Positions 16,526-24,505 of a DNA stretch of 64,000 nt are shown here, one piece after another. Where the stretch lies: the NCBI RefSeq assembly GCF_900176385.1, contig NZ_FWXN01000013.1:1-64000 (forward strand), in the 5' to 3' direction. The translations under genes and the position numbers were made by a program. Under the pieces are notes generated by a model. The model worked only from the letters and a program-made list of their open reading frames with translations. It did no database searches and had not been told where the DNA came from. This DNA is from Janibacter indicus (GTDB taxonomy: Bacteria; Actinomycetota; Actinomycetes; Actinomycetales; Dermatophilaceae). The first letter of the stretch is position 1; each line of letters starts with the position of its first letter.

Positions 16526-18961
16526 TCATTTCTTCAGGTCCAGGTGCACGACCTGCGGGTCGTGGTCGCTGTCCTGGTCGGCGAAGGGCGAGTTGGTGTG
16601 GACGATGTCGTAGGTGAAGGCCGGTCGGTGCCCCGTGCCGGGGCGGAAGGGTCCGGCGTTCTTCTTCTTCGAGTCGAGCGTCGCCAGCGCCGGCGAGACG
16701 AAGGTGTGGTCGAGCACCTGGCTGTTGCCGTCGTAGACATAGGTCCAGCGCTCCGACGCCGGCAGCGTGCGCGGCAGGTCGGTCATCGCTGTCGTGCCCG
16801 AGCCCTCGACGATGTCGGCGAGGATGTCGCTCGTCTCGCTGAACTCGAAGTCGTTGACGTCACCGGCGACGACGAACTTGGCCTGCGGGTCGGCAGCCAG
16901 CAGGTCGTCGGCCAGGGCCCGCACCTCGCGCGCCTGCTCGTGACGGGCGTCCTCGCTCGAGCGCACCGGCTGCTGCCAGCGACCGAAGAGCGGGTCGTCG
17001 CCCCCCTTCGAGCTGAAGTGCACGGCGGCGACGAAGACGCGCTCACCGCGGAAGCGGTACTCGCCGACGAGGGGCTTGCGCGAGTCGGCGAAGGCCTCGG
17101 ACGACGGCGCGACGCGACCGGGCGACTCGGTGAGGTAGGGGCCCTTCTTGTCCTTCGCGACGCTCGTCGCGTGGTCGGCGGCGCCGGAGCTGCGCTCGAC
17201 GAAGTCGATGCCGCGGTCGGTGCGGTGGAGCAGCACGTTGCGGATGTTGCCGCCGGGCTGACCACCGTCGGCCTTGTCCTGCGGGTCGACCCAGTGGGCC
17301 TCGTAGGTGGGCCCGCCGGCGGCCTCGATGGCCGCGATGAGCTTGTCGGTCGTCGCCGAGGAGTCGACGGTGCCGTCGTCGGTCGGGCCGCTGTTGTCCT
17401 GGACCTCCTCGACGGCGATGACGTCGGGGCTGCGCAGGTTGGTGACGATCTGACCGGCGAGCCGGTCGAACTTGCTCTGGTCGTTGCCCGGCGCCAGGTT
17501 TTCGACGTTGAAGGAGGCGACCGACAACTCCCGGTCGTGCTGCGGCTGGGTCACCTCGCGCTCGAGCCCGCCGTCCTCGACGGTCGGGACCTGCGTGGCG
17601 AGCAGCTTGAAGTTGGCGAAGGAGTAGTCGAGCGGCCCGGCGACCAGGCCGGGCAGCCGGTCACGCACGTCGGCGTCGGGCAGCGAGCCGCTCGGCAGCA
17701 GCACGTCGTCGACGAGCACGCGCATCGCATTGGGCTGGTCGTAGCCGCCGTAGACGACCCCACCGGCCGACGACCGCGTCGCCTCGACGGCGCTGCCGGG
17801 CACGACGGGGATCTCGTAGCCGGTCGGCCCGACGACCTCGGCGTCGCGCACACCGACCTGCATGCCCTCCATCGACTCGTAGAAGTCGATCGCGTCGCGG
17901 TCGGGGCGGAAGGCCGCATCGTCGTACTCGACGCTCTTGGGGTCCTCGGCCTCGATCGTCTGCTGCGGCGCGGTGCGGTCCTCGCCGAGGACGACCGGCT
18001 CGGGCACCTCGCCGGTGCCGGTCTTCGTCACCACGGGCGAGACGATCTCGGTCGTCGTGAGGTTGTCCCAGCCGCTGGAGCCACCGGGGCGGAACTCGTC
18101 GACGACGCCGTCGACGGTCACCGTGTCGCCCACGGCGACGGCCGGCGCCGAACGCGTGTAGACGAGGACGGCCTCGGAGGTCGCGTCGTCGTCGTCCGGC
18201 GTCGTGCTCTGCAGCCAGAAGCCGGAGGAGGAGACGGCGGTGACGACGCCCTCGACACCGTTGACTTTGGCGCCGTCGAAGGGGGAGAGGTGGTGCCGGC
18301 CCTGGATCTGGGCGATGGTCTCGGGCTCGTCGACGGGCGGCTCCTCGCCGTCGTCGGGCTCGCAGACGACCGGCGGGGTCGAGGAGTTCTGCGGCGTCGG
18401 AGCACCCACCGCGAAGTCCGCGGCGTTGTTGTCGGTGTCGACGCACACGTCGGTGCGCGCCACGGAGGTCTCGTTGCTCGTCGCGTCGGCGGCGGCGCCC
18501 TCGGCGGTCGTGGCCGCGCCCCAGCCGAGGCGGTCGGCGACCTGGCCGTCGGGCCGCACGATCTCGACGCGGGCCCCGGAGGAGGACATCGGCACCGTGC
18601 CCGTGGCGTCCGGCGTCGGCAGCGCGGGCAGCGAGGTGTTGGCGCCGTCGGCCTGCTTGACGAGGTAGCGCCCGCCGGCGAAGACCTGGCCGCTCAGCGA
18701 GGTCGTCTGCGGCGTCGTGCCGCTGGCGGAGTAGTAGCGCAGCGTCCAGCCGGTGAGGTCGACGTCGGCCTGGCCGCGGTTGGCGAGCTCGACGAAGTCG
18801 CTGCGCAGCGTCGCGCGCGAGTTGCCACCGCCTCCGTAGGCCTCGGAGATGACGAGGTCGGGGGAGGCGGCGGAGGCGCTGGGGGCAAGCACCGCGAGGC
18901 CGGTGAGGCCGAGCGGCGCGATGGTCAGTGCCGCGAGGGCACGGCGACGACGGGAGGGCAT
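16526..18961 (-). CDS. secreted ExeM/NucH-family extracellular nuclease with lamin-tail domain
   Basis: This 811-aa protein has a signal peptide (MPSRRRRALAALTIAPLGLT to about residue 32, ASA/AS). It continues with a lamin-tail-like domain (LVISEAYGGGGNSRATLRSD), an OB-fold-like middle (VNGVEGVVTAVSSSGFWLQS) and a C-terminal endonuclease/exonuclease/phosphatase domain from about residue 490. The latter has SFNVENL, DVIAVEEVQD, FVVAGDVNDF and the final DSDHDPQVVHL motif with catalytic Asp/His. ExeM-type enzymes degrade extracellular DNA for nutrition or biofilm remodelling. It is a single gene, divergent from the LigD-type polymerase. Confidence 0.88.
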   Translation of the reverse strand: MPSRRRRALAALTIAPLGLTGLAVLAPSASAASPDLVISEAYGGGGNSRATLRSDFVELANRGQADVDLTGWTLRYYSASGTTPQTTSLSGQVFAGGRYLVKQADGANTSLPALPTPDATGTVPMSSSGARVEIVRPDGQVADRLGWGAATTAEGAAADATSNETSVARTDVCVDTDNNAADFAVGAPTPQNSSTPPVVCEPDDGEEPPVDEPETIAQIQGRHHLSPFDGAKVNGVEGVVTAVSSSGFWLQSTTPDDDDATSEAVLVYTRSAPAVAVGDTVTVDGVVDEFRPGGSSGWDNLTTTEIVSPVVTKTGTGEVPEPVVLGEDRTAPQQTIEAEDPKSVEYDDAAFRPDRDAIDFYESMEGMQVGVRDAEVVGPTGYEIPVVPGSAVEATRSSAGGVVYGGYDQPNAMRVLVDDVLLPSGSLPDADVRDRLPGLVAGPLDYSFANFKLLATQVPTVEDGGLEREVTQPQHDRELSVASFNVENLAPGNDQSKFDRLAGQIVTNLRSPDVIAVEEVQDNSGPTDDGTVDSSATTDKLIAAIEAAGGPTYEAHWVDPQDKADGGQPGGNIRNVLLHRTDRGIDFVERSSGAADHATSVAKDKKGPYLTESPGRVAPSSEAFADSRKPLVGEYRFRGERVFVAAVHFSSKGGDDPLFGRWQQPVRSSEDARHEQAREVRALADDLLAADPQAKFVVAGDVNDFEFSETSDILADIVEGSGTTAMTDLPRTLPASERWTYVYDGNSQVLDHTFVSPALATLDSKKKNAGPFRPGTGHRPAFTYDIVHTNSPFADQDSDHDPQVVHLDLKK

Positions 18962-19064
18962 GTGGGCTCCTGGGAAGGGGTGGGTGTGGCCACGGGCACA
19001 CTAGAACCGCAGGGTGCTGCGCGCAGCGCGAGCGGGTGAACGTCGCGTGACGATCACCCGACGG

Positions 19065-19093
19065 GACGAAGGGGGGAGCCGCCCCCCTTCGTC
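19065..19093. repeat. inverted pair of the CGAAGGGG motif
   Basis: A perfect 12-bp stem (GACGAAGGGGGG with its complement) closes a 5-nt loop in the divergent region between the nuclease start (18961) and the polymerase start (19118). It is not in a terminator position for either gene. Confidence 0.8.
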
Positions 19094-19105
19094 GGTGGCA
19101 GCCCA

Positions 19106-19111
19106 TACGCT
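19106..19111 (+). promoter_or_regulatory. -10 box of a probable leaderless promoter
   Basis: TACGCT is followed by exactly six bases and then the ATG at 19118. The transcript would start at or next to the A of the start codon. No Shine-Dalgarno site is present. Confidence 0.55.
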
Positions 19112-19117
19112 GATCGC

Positions 19118-20200
19118 ATGGCCAAGACCCCCGCCGTCATGGTGCCCGCCGGCGACCGGGAGGTGCGCGTCTCCAGCCCCGACCGGGTGATCTACGAGGC
19201 CACCGACCGCACCCCCGAGATCACCAAGCTGCAGGTGTGCGAGTACTACGCCGCCGTGGGTGAGGCGATGATGCGCCAGATCCGCGAGCGCCCCACGGCG
19301 ATGGAGCGCTGGCCCGACGGGTGGCGCGAGGGCATGCGGCTGGCCGTCGGCCCGCGTGACAAGGACGCCGACGGTTTCTACCAGAAGCGGCTGCCCCGGG
19401 GAGCGCCCGAGTGGATCGAGACGGTCGGCATCACCTTCCCGAGCGGGCGGACCGCGGAGGAGCTGTGCCCGAGCGAGCCGGCGGCCCTGGTGTGGGCGGC
19501 CCAGATGGGCACGCTGACCTTCCACCCGTGGCCGGTACGCCGGCCCGACGTCGACCACCCCGACGAGCTGCGCATCGACCTCGACCCGCAGCCGGGCACG
19601 ACCTTCGCCGACGTGCAGCGCGTCGCCGGAGTCGCGCGCGAGCTCCTCGAGGACCTCGGCATGCGGGGCTACCCCAAGACGAGCGGCAACCGCGGCATCC
19701 ACGTCTACGTGCGCATCGAGCCGCGATGGTCCTTCGAGGACCTGCGGCACGCGGCGATCGGCTTCGGCCGCGAGCTCGAGCGGCGTGACGACGGGGTGAC
19801 GACGGCCTGGTGGAAGGAGGAGCGCGGCGAGCGGATCTTCGTCGACTTCAACCAGAACAACCGCGACCGCACCATCGCCGGCGCCTGGAGCCTGCGCGCC
19901 CGACCCGGTGCACCCGTGAGCACGCCGATGACGTGGGAGCAGATCGCCGAGGTCACCGACCCCGCCGAGCACAACATCACGACCGTGCTCGACCACCTGG
20001 CCGACGGCGACCCGTGGGCCGACATGGACGACACGGCCCACTCGCTCGAGCCGCTCCTCGACCTGTGGGAGACCCTGCCGGGCGGCGAGCTCAACTTCCC
20101 GCCCGACTACCCGAAGATGCCGGGCGAGCCGCCTCGCGTGCAGCCGAGCAAGAAGGTCGCCGAGCACTGGGACGAGGACGGCAACCGGGTCGAGGAGTAG
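19118..20200 (+). CDS. LigD-type DNA polymerase/primase domain protein (NHEJ)
   Basis: This 360-aa stand-alone polymerase domain is of the LigD/Prim-Pol family. The metal-binding Asp pair is D154/D156 in DELRIDLDPQPG, and SGNRGIHVYVRI (residues 189-200) and FVDFNQNNRDRT are further family blocks. In actinobacterial end joining this enzyme fills gaps, often with ribonucleotides. A stand-alone ATP-dependent ligase follows 382 bp downstream on the opposite strand. No Ku gene is in the window. It has a leaderless-type promoter. Confidence 0.9.
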   Translation: MAKTPAVMVPAGDREVRVSSPDRVIYEATDRTPEITKLQVCEYYAAVGEAMMRQIRERPTAMERWPDGWREGMRLAVGPRDKDADGFYQKRLPRGAPEWIETVGITFPSGRTAEELCPSEPAALVWAAQMGTLTFHPWPVRRPDVDHPDELRIDLDPQPGTTFADVQRVAGVARELLEDLGMRGYPKTSGNRGIHVYVRIEPRWSFEDLRHAAIGFGRELERRDDGVTTAWWKEERGERIFVDFNQNNRDRTIAGAWSLRARPGAPVSTPMTWEQIAEVTDPAEHNITTVLDHLADGDPWADMDDTAHSLEPLLDLWETLPGGELNFPPDYPKMPGEPPRVQPSKKVAEHWDEDGNRVEE

Positions 20201-20209
20201 CAGCGCCCC

Positions 20210-20488
20210 TCAGGCGACGAAGCCGTCGAACTCCGCCACCGTCTCACCGGCCGCGGAGACGACGACCCGGCTGGGCCCGACCATCGACTGGGTGATCGCG
20301 GCGGTGACCTCTGTGCCGGTCGAGAGGGTGCCGACGAGGTCTTCGCTGCCCGAGACCATCGTCGTGGAGGCGAGCAGCTCGTCCCCCTCGAAGAGCTCCC
20401 AAGTGGCCTTGACCAGGCCCGTGGTGCCGACGACGCGCACGGGGCGGCCGTCGACGGTGACGTTGTGGTTGTCCTTGGTGATCCCCAT
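20210..20488 (-). CDS. small conserved protein of unknown function
   Basis: This 92-aa protein begins MGITKDNHNVTVDGRPVRVV and ends AAGETVAEFDGFVA. It has no signal peptide, membrane helix or motif that I recognise; it reads as a compact beta-rich protein. The ATG at 20488 was chosen over an upstream start at 20578 because TAGCCT followed by seven bases stands directly before it, as for a leaderless transcript. It lies between the polymerase and ligase genes and is convergent with the polymerase, so a link to end joining is possible but unproven. Confidence 0.6.
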   Translation of the reverse strand: MGITKDNHNVTVDGRPVRVVGTTGLVKATWELFEGDELLASTTMVSGSEDLVGTLSTGTEVTAAITQSMVGPSRVVVSAAGETVAEFDGFVA

Positions 20489-20495
20489 GTTCGGC

Positions 20496-20501
20496 AGGCT
20501 A
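20496..20501 (-). promoter_or_regulatory. -10 box of a probable leaderless promoter
   Basis: TAGCCT on the minus strand is followed by GCCGAAC and the ATG at 20488. No Shine-Dalgarno site is visible. Confidence 0.5.
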
Positions 20502-20582
20502 GCCGGGTCGCTCGCGCAACGACGTCGGGCCCAGCCCCGGGCGCGCGCCTTCGTCGCGTGCCGAGGCGTCGACGTCACCGCG

Positions 20583-21641
20583 TCAGTCGAGGACCTCGCC
20601 CAGGTCGTACGCCGCGGCCCGGTCGATCTGATCGAGCGTGCACGACTCGGGCTCGCGGTCGGGCCGCCAGCGCAGGAACTGCACGGTGTGCCGGAAGCGC
20701 CACCCCTCGAGCTGGTCGAAGGCCACCTCGACGACCCGCTCGGGCCGCAGTGGCACGAAGCTCACGTCCTTGCCCGAGCTGAACCGGGACCGGTCCGTCT
20801 CGGCGTGCTCGACGTTGCCCTCCGCGTCACGCCGCACGAGCGGCTCGAGCTCGTCGACGAGCTCGAGCCGGCGCTGCGCGGTGAAGGCGGCGATGCCGCC
20901 GACGTTGAAGAGCTGCCCGTCCTGGTACAGCCCGAGCAGCAGCGAGCCGACGCCTTGGCCGGACTTGTGCACGCGATAGCCGGTGACGACCGCCTCCGCC
21001 GTGCGCTTGTGCTTGATCTTGAGCATCGTGCGCTTGCCGGGGGAGTAGGGCGAGGCGAGCGCCTTGGCGACGACCCCGTCGAGCCCGGCCCCCTCGAAGC
21101 GGGTGAACCAGTCGCGGGCCTCGTCGGCGTCACGGGTGACCCGCGTGAGGTGCAGCGGCGCTCCCTTCGCCATGCCGTCGAAGAGCGTCTCGAGCCGCTC
21201 CCGCCGCTCCGCGAAGGGGGAGTCCGTCACGTCCTCGTCACCGACGGCGAGCAGGTCGAAGGCGATCAGCTCCGCGGGCGTCTCCTGCGACAGCTTGGTG
21301 ATCCGCGACTCGGCGGGGTGGATCCGCTGACCCAGCGCCTCCCAGTCGAGGCGCTGCGCGCCCGGCTCGCCACTGCGCACGACGACCTCGCCGTCGACGA
21401 CGGCGCTGCCCGGCAGGTGCTCGCGGATCGCCGCGACGAGCTCGGGGAAGTAGCGGGTCAGGGGCTTCTTGCCGCGGCTGATGAGCTCGACGTCGTCGCC
21501 GTCCTTGCGCACGAGGCAGCGGAAGCCGTCCCACTTCGGCTCGTAGCTGTAGCCCCCCTCGACGGCGTCGGCAGCCGGCACGTCCTTGACAGCCTTGGCG
21601 AGCATCGGGTCGAGGAGCAGGTCAGCGGGAAGTGGCGTCAC
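20583..21641 (-). CDS. ligC: ATP-dependent DNA ligase (LigC/LigD-ligase type)
   Basis: This 352-aa ligase has the adenylation motif EPKWDGFR with the nucleophilic K36. Further motifs are ISRGKKPLTRYFPEL, VVDGEVVV, GLDGVVAKAL and GKRTMLKIKHKR. The C-terminal OB domain ends with PVTLQ-like FRHTVQFLRWRPDREPESC. It seals nicks and ends in non-homologous repair, and no polymerase or nuclease domain is fused to it. The GTG start at 21641 follows GTGGTGA. It faces the alpha/beta-hydrolase gene divergently. Confidence 0.92.
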   Translation of the reverse strand: MTPLPADLLLDPMLAKAVKDVPAADAVEGGYSYEPKWDGFRCLVRKDGDDVELISRGKKPLTRYFPELVAAIREHLPGSAVVDGEVVVRSGEPGAQRLDWEALGQRIHPAESRITKLSQETPAELIAFDLLAVGDEDVTDSPFAERRERLETLFDGMAKGAPLHLTRVTRDADEARDWFTRFEGAGLDGVVAKALASPYSPGKRTMLKIKHKRTAEAVVTGYRVHKSGQGVGSLLLGLYQDGQLFNVGGIAAFTAQRRLELVDELEPLVRRDAEGNVEHAETDRSRFSSGKDVSFVPLRPERVVEVAFDQLEGWRFRHTVQFLRWRPDREPESCTLDQIDRAAAYDLGEVLD

Positions 21642-21687
21642 TCACCACATTCTGCCCGTGGGGCACGACATTTGAGACGATGACGAC

Positions 21688-22848
21688 GTGACACAACGGA
21701 CGGCTGCCGAGCGCGCCCTGACCTATGGCGCGGTCGCCACGGGATCCGCCCTCGTCGGTGCCGGGTCCGTCTGGGTCGGCGCCGGCACCTACTTCGCCCG
21801 CAAGGTGCTCACCCCGGACCTCGTGCGGCCGGACGACACCGAGATCCACGTCATCCACTCCGACAGCGTCACCCTCTCCGGCACCCCCGACCTGCTCGTG
21901 CCCGGCCGCTACGGGCTGTGGCTCGACGGCGGCCGCGGCCACGCCCGCATCGGCAGCGTGCTCGAGGTCGACCACCGCCGCCAGCGGGTGCGCCGCGAGC
22001 TGCTCGAAGTCGACGAGGGCGTGCTGCAGCCCGGGCCGGCCCGCTTCAACGGCTACTACTACGGCCGCGACCCGCGCGCCGACCTCGGGCTGGAGACCCA
22101 GGACGTCGCCGTCCCGGCCCAGCTCGGACCGATGCCCGCCTGGGTCGTCCCGGGCGGCAGCGGCGACCGGTGGGCCGTGCTCGTCCACGGCCGCGGTGCC
22201 CGTCGCCACGAGACGCTGCGCGCCATCCCGGCGCTCCACGCCGCCGGCCTGACCTGCCTCGTGCCCAGCTACCGCAACGACGGAGATGCCCCCCGCGGCC
22301 CCGACGGCCGCTACAACCTCGGCCTGTCGGAGTGGCGCGACATCGAGGACGCCGTCCGTCTGGCGCTCGCCCGCGGCGCCCGCGAGATCGTCCTCGTCGG
22401 CTGGTCCATGGGCGGGGCGATCGTCCTGCAGTTCCTCGACCGGTCGCCGCTGGCAGCCGACGTGTCACGGGCGGTGCTCGACGGCCCGGTCGTCGACTGG
22501 GGCGACGTGCTGCGCCACCACGCCGAGCTGCACCGGGTCCCGGCGCCCGTCTCGCACCTCGGCAGCGCCCTCATGGGCCAGCACTGGGCCCGCCGGCTCG
22601 TCGGGGTCTCCGAGAGCGTCGACGTCGCTCGCACCAACTGGGTCAAGCGGGCCGACGAGCTGCAGCACCAGATCCTGCTCATCCACTCGCGCGACGACGA
22701 GTTCGTGCCCGTCGGCCCGAGCGAGGCGCTCGCCGCGGCCCGCCCCGACCTGGTGACCTTCGTCCCGTGGTCGCTGGCTCGCCACTGCAAGGAGTGGAAC
22801 GTCGACCCGCGACGGTGGACCGACACGGTCGTGGACTTCGTGCGCTAG
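21688..22848 (+). CDS. alpha/beta-hydrolase with N-terminal membrane segment
   Basis: This 386-aa protein starts with a hydrophobic stretch (ALTYGAVATGSALVGAGSVWVG) that could anchor it in the membrane. The hydrolase fold follows, with GWSMGG (nucleophile S240), the Asp of HSRDDEFVP and the His of ARHCKEWN. The substrate is unknown; actinobacterial relatives are annotated as acyl-CoA thioester hydrolase/BAAT-like or general esterases. The GTG start at 21688 lies six bases after GACGAT. It is convergent with the RibD-like reductase gene. Confidence 0.8.
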   Translation: MTQRTAAERALTYGAVATGSALVGAGSVWVGAGTYFARKVLTPDLVRPDDTEIHVIHSDSVTLSGTPDLLVPGRYGLWLDGGRGHARIGSVLEVDHRRQRVRRELLEVDEGVLQPGPARFNGYYYGRDPRADLGLETQDVAVPAQLGPMPAWVVPGGSGDRWAVLVHGRGARRHETLRAIPALHAAGLTCLVPSYRNDGDAPRGPDGRYNLGLSEWRDIEDAVRLALARGAREIVLVGWSMGGAIVLQFLDRSPLAADVSRAVLDGPVVDWGDVLRHHAELHRVPAPVSHLGSALMGQHWARRLVGVSESVDVARTNWVKRADELQHQILLIHSRDDEFVPVGPSEALAAARPDLVTFVPWSLARHCKEWNVDPRRWTDTVVDFVR

Positions 22849-22854
22849 ACCCGG

Positions 22855-23532
22855 TCAGCGCGTCAGGCGCCACAGGCCGAGGAGCGTCCCGTCCTCCTCG
22901 AGCAGGTGCCGCGACGTCAGGCGAAGGGAGAGCCCGTCGCCGTCGAGGATGCGCGGGTGCTCCACCCGGTGGCCACCGACCAGACGGGGAGTCCACGTCA
23001 GCCCGAGCTCGTCGACGAGGCCGGCCGCGGCCAGGTCCGCGGCGAGCGAGGGGCCGCCTTCGCACAGCACGTGGGGCCCGAAGGCGGAGCGGGCGCGCTC
23101 GAGGACCTGCGCCAGGTCCACCGTCTCGTCCCCGCACAGCCAGCGGTCCTCCCCTTCGTCCATGCCGGAGGCGCGGGTCGTCGCCAGGACGACCCGCTCG
23201 GCGCCGCGCAGGGTCTCGGGGAGCACGCCCCGGCGCGAGACGACCACGAGGGGCAGCCCCGCCGACCCGTAGCCCTCGGCTCGGGCGGTGCCGGCACCGA
23301 CCACCACGACGTCGGCGGCGCGTCGCATCGCGGTGAAGGCCCGGTGGTCGGCGGGGGAGTTGATCGAGCCCGACAGTCCGTCGGGGCCGGTGGCGGCGCC
23401 GTCGAGGGTGCTGACGAAGTTCAACCGCAGCAGGGGGCCGGGGTGGGCGTAGAGCCGGTCGAGCAGGTCGTCGTCGACGGGGGAGCCGGGGGTGACATCG
23501 GCCGCGGGGGCGTCCGCGCTGAGGATCCGCAT
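22855..23532 (-). CDS. pyrimidine reductase, RibD C-terminal (dihydrofolate reductase-like) family
   Basis: This 225-aa protein has the RibD_C fold: LRLNFVSTLDGAATGPDGLS, NSPADHRAF, DVVVVGAGTARAEGYGS and LCEGGPSLAADLAAAGLVDEL. The family reduces the ribosyl side chain of pyrimidine intermediates in riboflavin synthesis. This form lacks a deaminase domain, and there are no other rib genes nearby, so its substrate is uncertain. The start at 23532 leaves 46 bp to the divergent ppk2 gene. Confidence 0.82.
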   Translation of the reverse strand: MRILSADAPAADVTPGSPVDDDLLDRLYAHPGPLLRLNFVSTLDGAATGPDGLSGSINSPADHRAFTAMRRAADVVVVGAGTARAEGYGSAGLPLVVVSRRGVLPETLRGAERVVLATTRASGMDEGEDRWLCGDETVDLAQVLERARSAFGPHVLCEGGPSLAADLAAAGLVDELGLTWTPRLVGGHRVEHPRILDGDGLSLRLTSRHLLEEDGTLLGLWRLTR

Positions 23533-23578
23533 GGCGTCGAGTCTGCCCCAGTAGCCGCGGTGCTGACATGATGCGGTA

Positions 23579-24448
23579 ATGGCCAAGGACAAGAAGTCAG
23601 CCAAGAAGTCGTCTGCCGCGTCCTTCAGCGAGGCCCTGCGCGCCGACCCCGGCACGGACCTCGCGTCGATCGACCCGCGCAGCACGCCGGGCTTCGACGG
23701 GGACAAGGAGGCCGGGCAGGCGGCCCTCGCCGAGCTGACCGACGTCGTGTCCGACTTGCAGGAGCGGCTCTTCGCCGAGTCCAAGGGGGGCGGCGTTCGC
23801 AGCGTCCTGCTCGTCGTGCAGGGGATGGACACCGCCGGCAAGGGCGGGATCATGCGGCACGTCGTCGGCGCGGTCGACCCCCAGGGCGTCGACATCACCA
23901 GCTTCAAGGCGCCGACTGCCGAGGAGCGCAAGCACCCCTTCCTCTGGCGCATCCGCAAGGCGCTGCCCGAGCCCGGCATGATCGGCGTCTTCGACCGCAG
24001 CCACTACGAGGACGTGCTCATCGTGCGCGTGCACGACTTCGTCCCGCGGGCCCAGTGGTCGCGCCGCTACGGGCAGATCAACACCTTCGAGGAGAGCGTC
24101 GCCGACAAGGGCACGACGATCATCAAGGTCATGCTCCACATCAGCAAGGACGAGCAGAAGTCGCGACTCACCGAGCGCCTCGAGCGTCCCGACAAGCACT
24201 GGAAGTTCAACCCCGGCGACATCGACGAGCGTGAGCACTGGGCCGACTACCAGGAGGCCTACCAGGCCGTCATCGACAAGTGCTCGACCGACGTCGCGCC
24301 CTGGTACGTCGTGCCCGCAGACCGCAAGTGGTTTGCGCGGCTGGCAGTGATGCAGCTGCTCAAGGAGCACCTCGAGCAGCTCGACCCGCAGTGGCCCGTG
24401 GCCGACTTCGACGTCGCGGCCGAGCTGAAGCGGCTCAAGAAGTCCTGA
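23579..24448 (+). CDS. ppk2: polyphosphate kinase 2 family nucleotide phosphotransferase
   Basis: This 289-aa single-domain PPK2 has Walker A GMDTAGKGG (residues 82-90) and Walker B FDRSHYED (138-145). The lid region holds KHWKFNPGDIDEREHW. Enzymes of this type use polyphosphate to phosphorylate nucleotides. The lid sequence resembles class III enzymes that accept both NMP and NDP, but the class is an inference. The N-terminus is Lys/Ser-rich. A terminator-like hairpin follows seven bases after the stop. Confidence 0.9.
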   Translation: MAKDKKSAKKSSAASFSEALRADPGTDLASIDPRSTPGFDGDKEAGQAALAELTDVVSDLQERLFAESKGGGVRSVLLVVQGMDTAGKGGIMRHVVGAVDPQGVDITSFKAPTAEERKHPFLWRIRKALPEPGMIGVFDRSHYEDVLIVRVHDFVPRAQWSRRYGQINTFEESVADKGTTIIKVMLHISKDEQKSRLTERLERPDKHWKFNPGDIDEREHWADYQEAYQAVIDKCSTDVAPWYVVPADRKWFARLAVMQLLKEHLEQLDPQWPVADFDVAAELKRLKKS

Positions 24449-24454
24449 CACCCC

Positions 24455-24488
24455 CCGGTCTGCATTGCCCTACGGCAATGCAGACCGG
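24455..24488 (+). terminator. GCATTGCC-type terminator hairpin, copy 1
   Basis: A perfect 15-bp stem (CCGGTCTGCATTGCC and its complement) with loop CTAC begins seven bases past the ppk2 stop. It shares its core with 41844, 42015 and 57427. The outer arm GGTCT/AGACC is specific to this copy. Confidence 0.8.
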
Positions 24489-24505
24489 ACACAGGGTCCA
24501 GCGCC

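Noticed and set aside
16412-19039. An 875-codon open frame on the plus strand
   Set aside because: It is the antisense of the secreted nuclease gene; its translation is low-complexity and Arg/Gly/Val-rich, without any motif.
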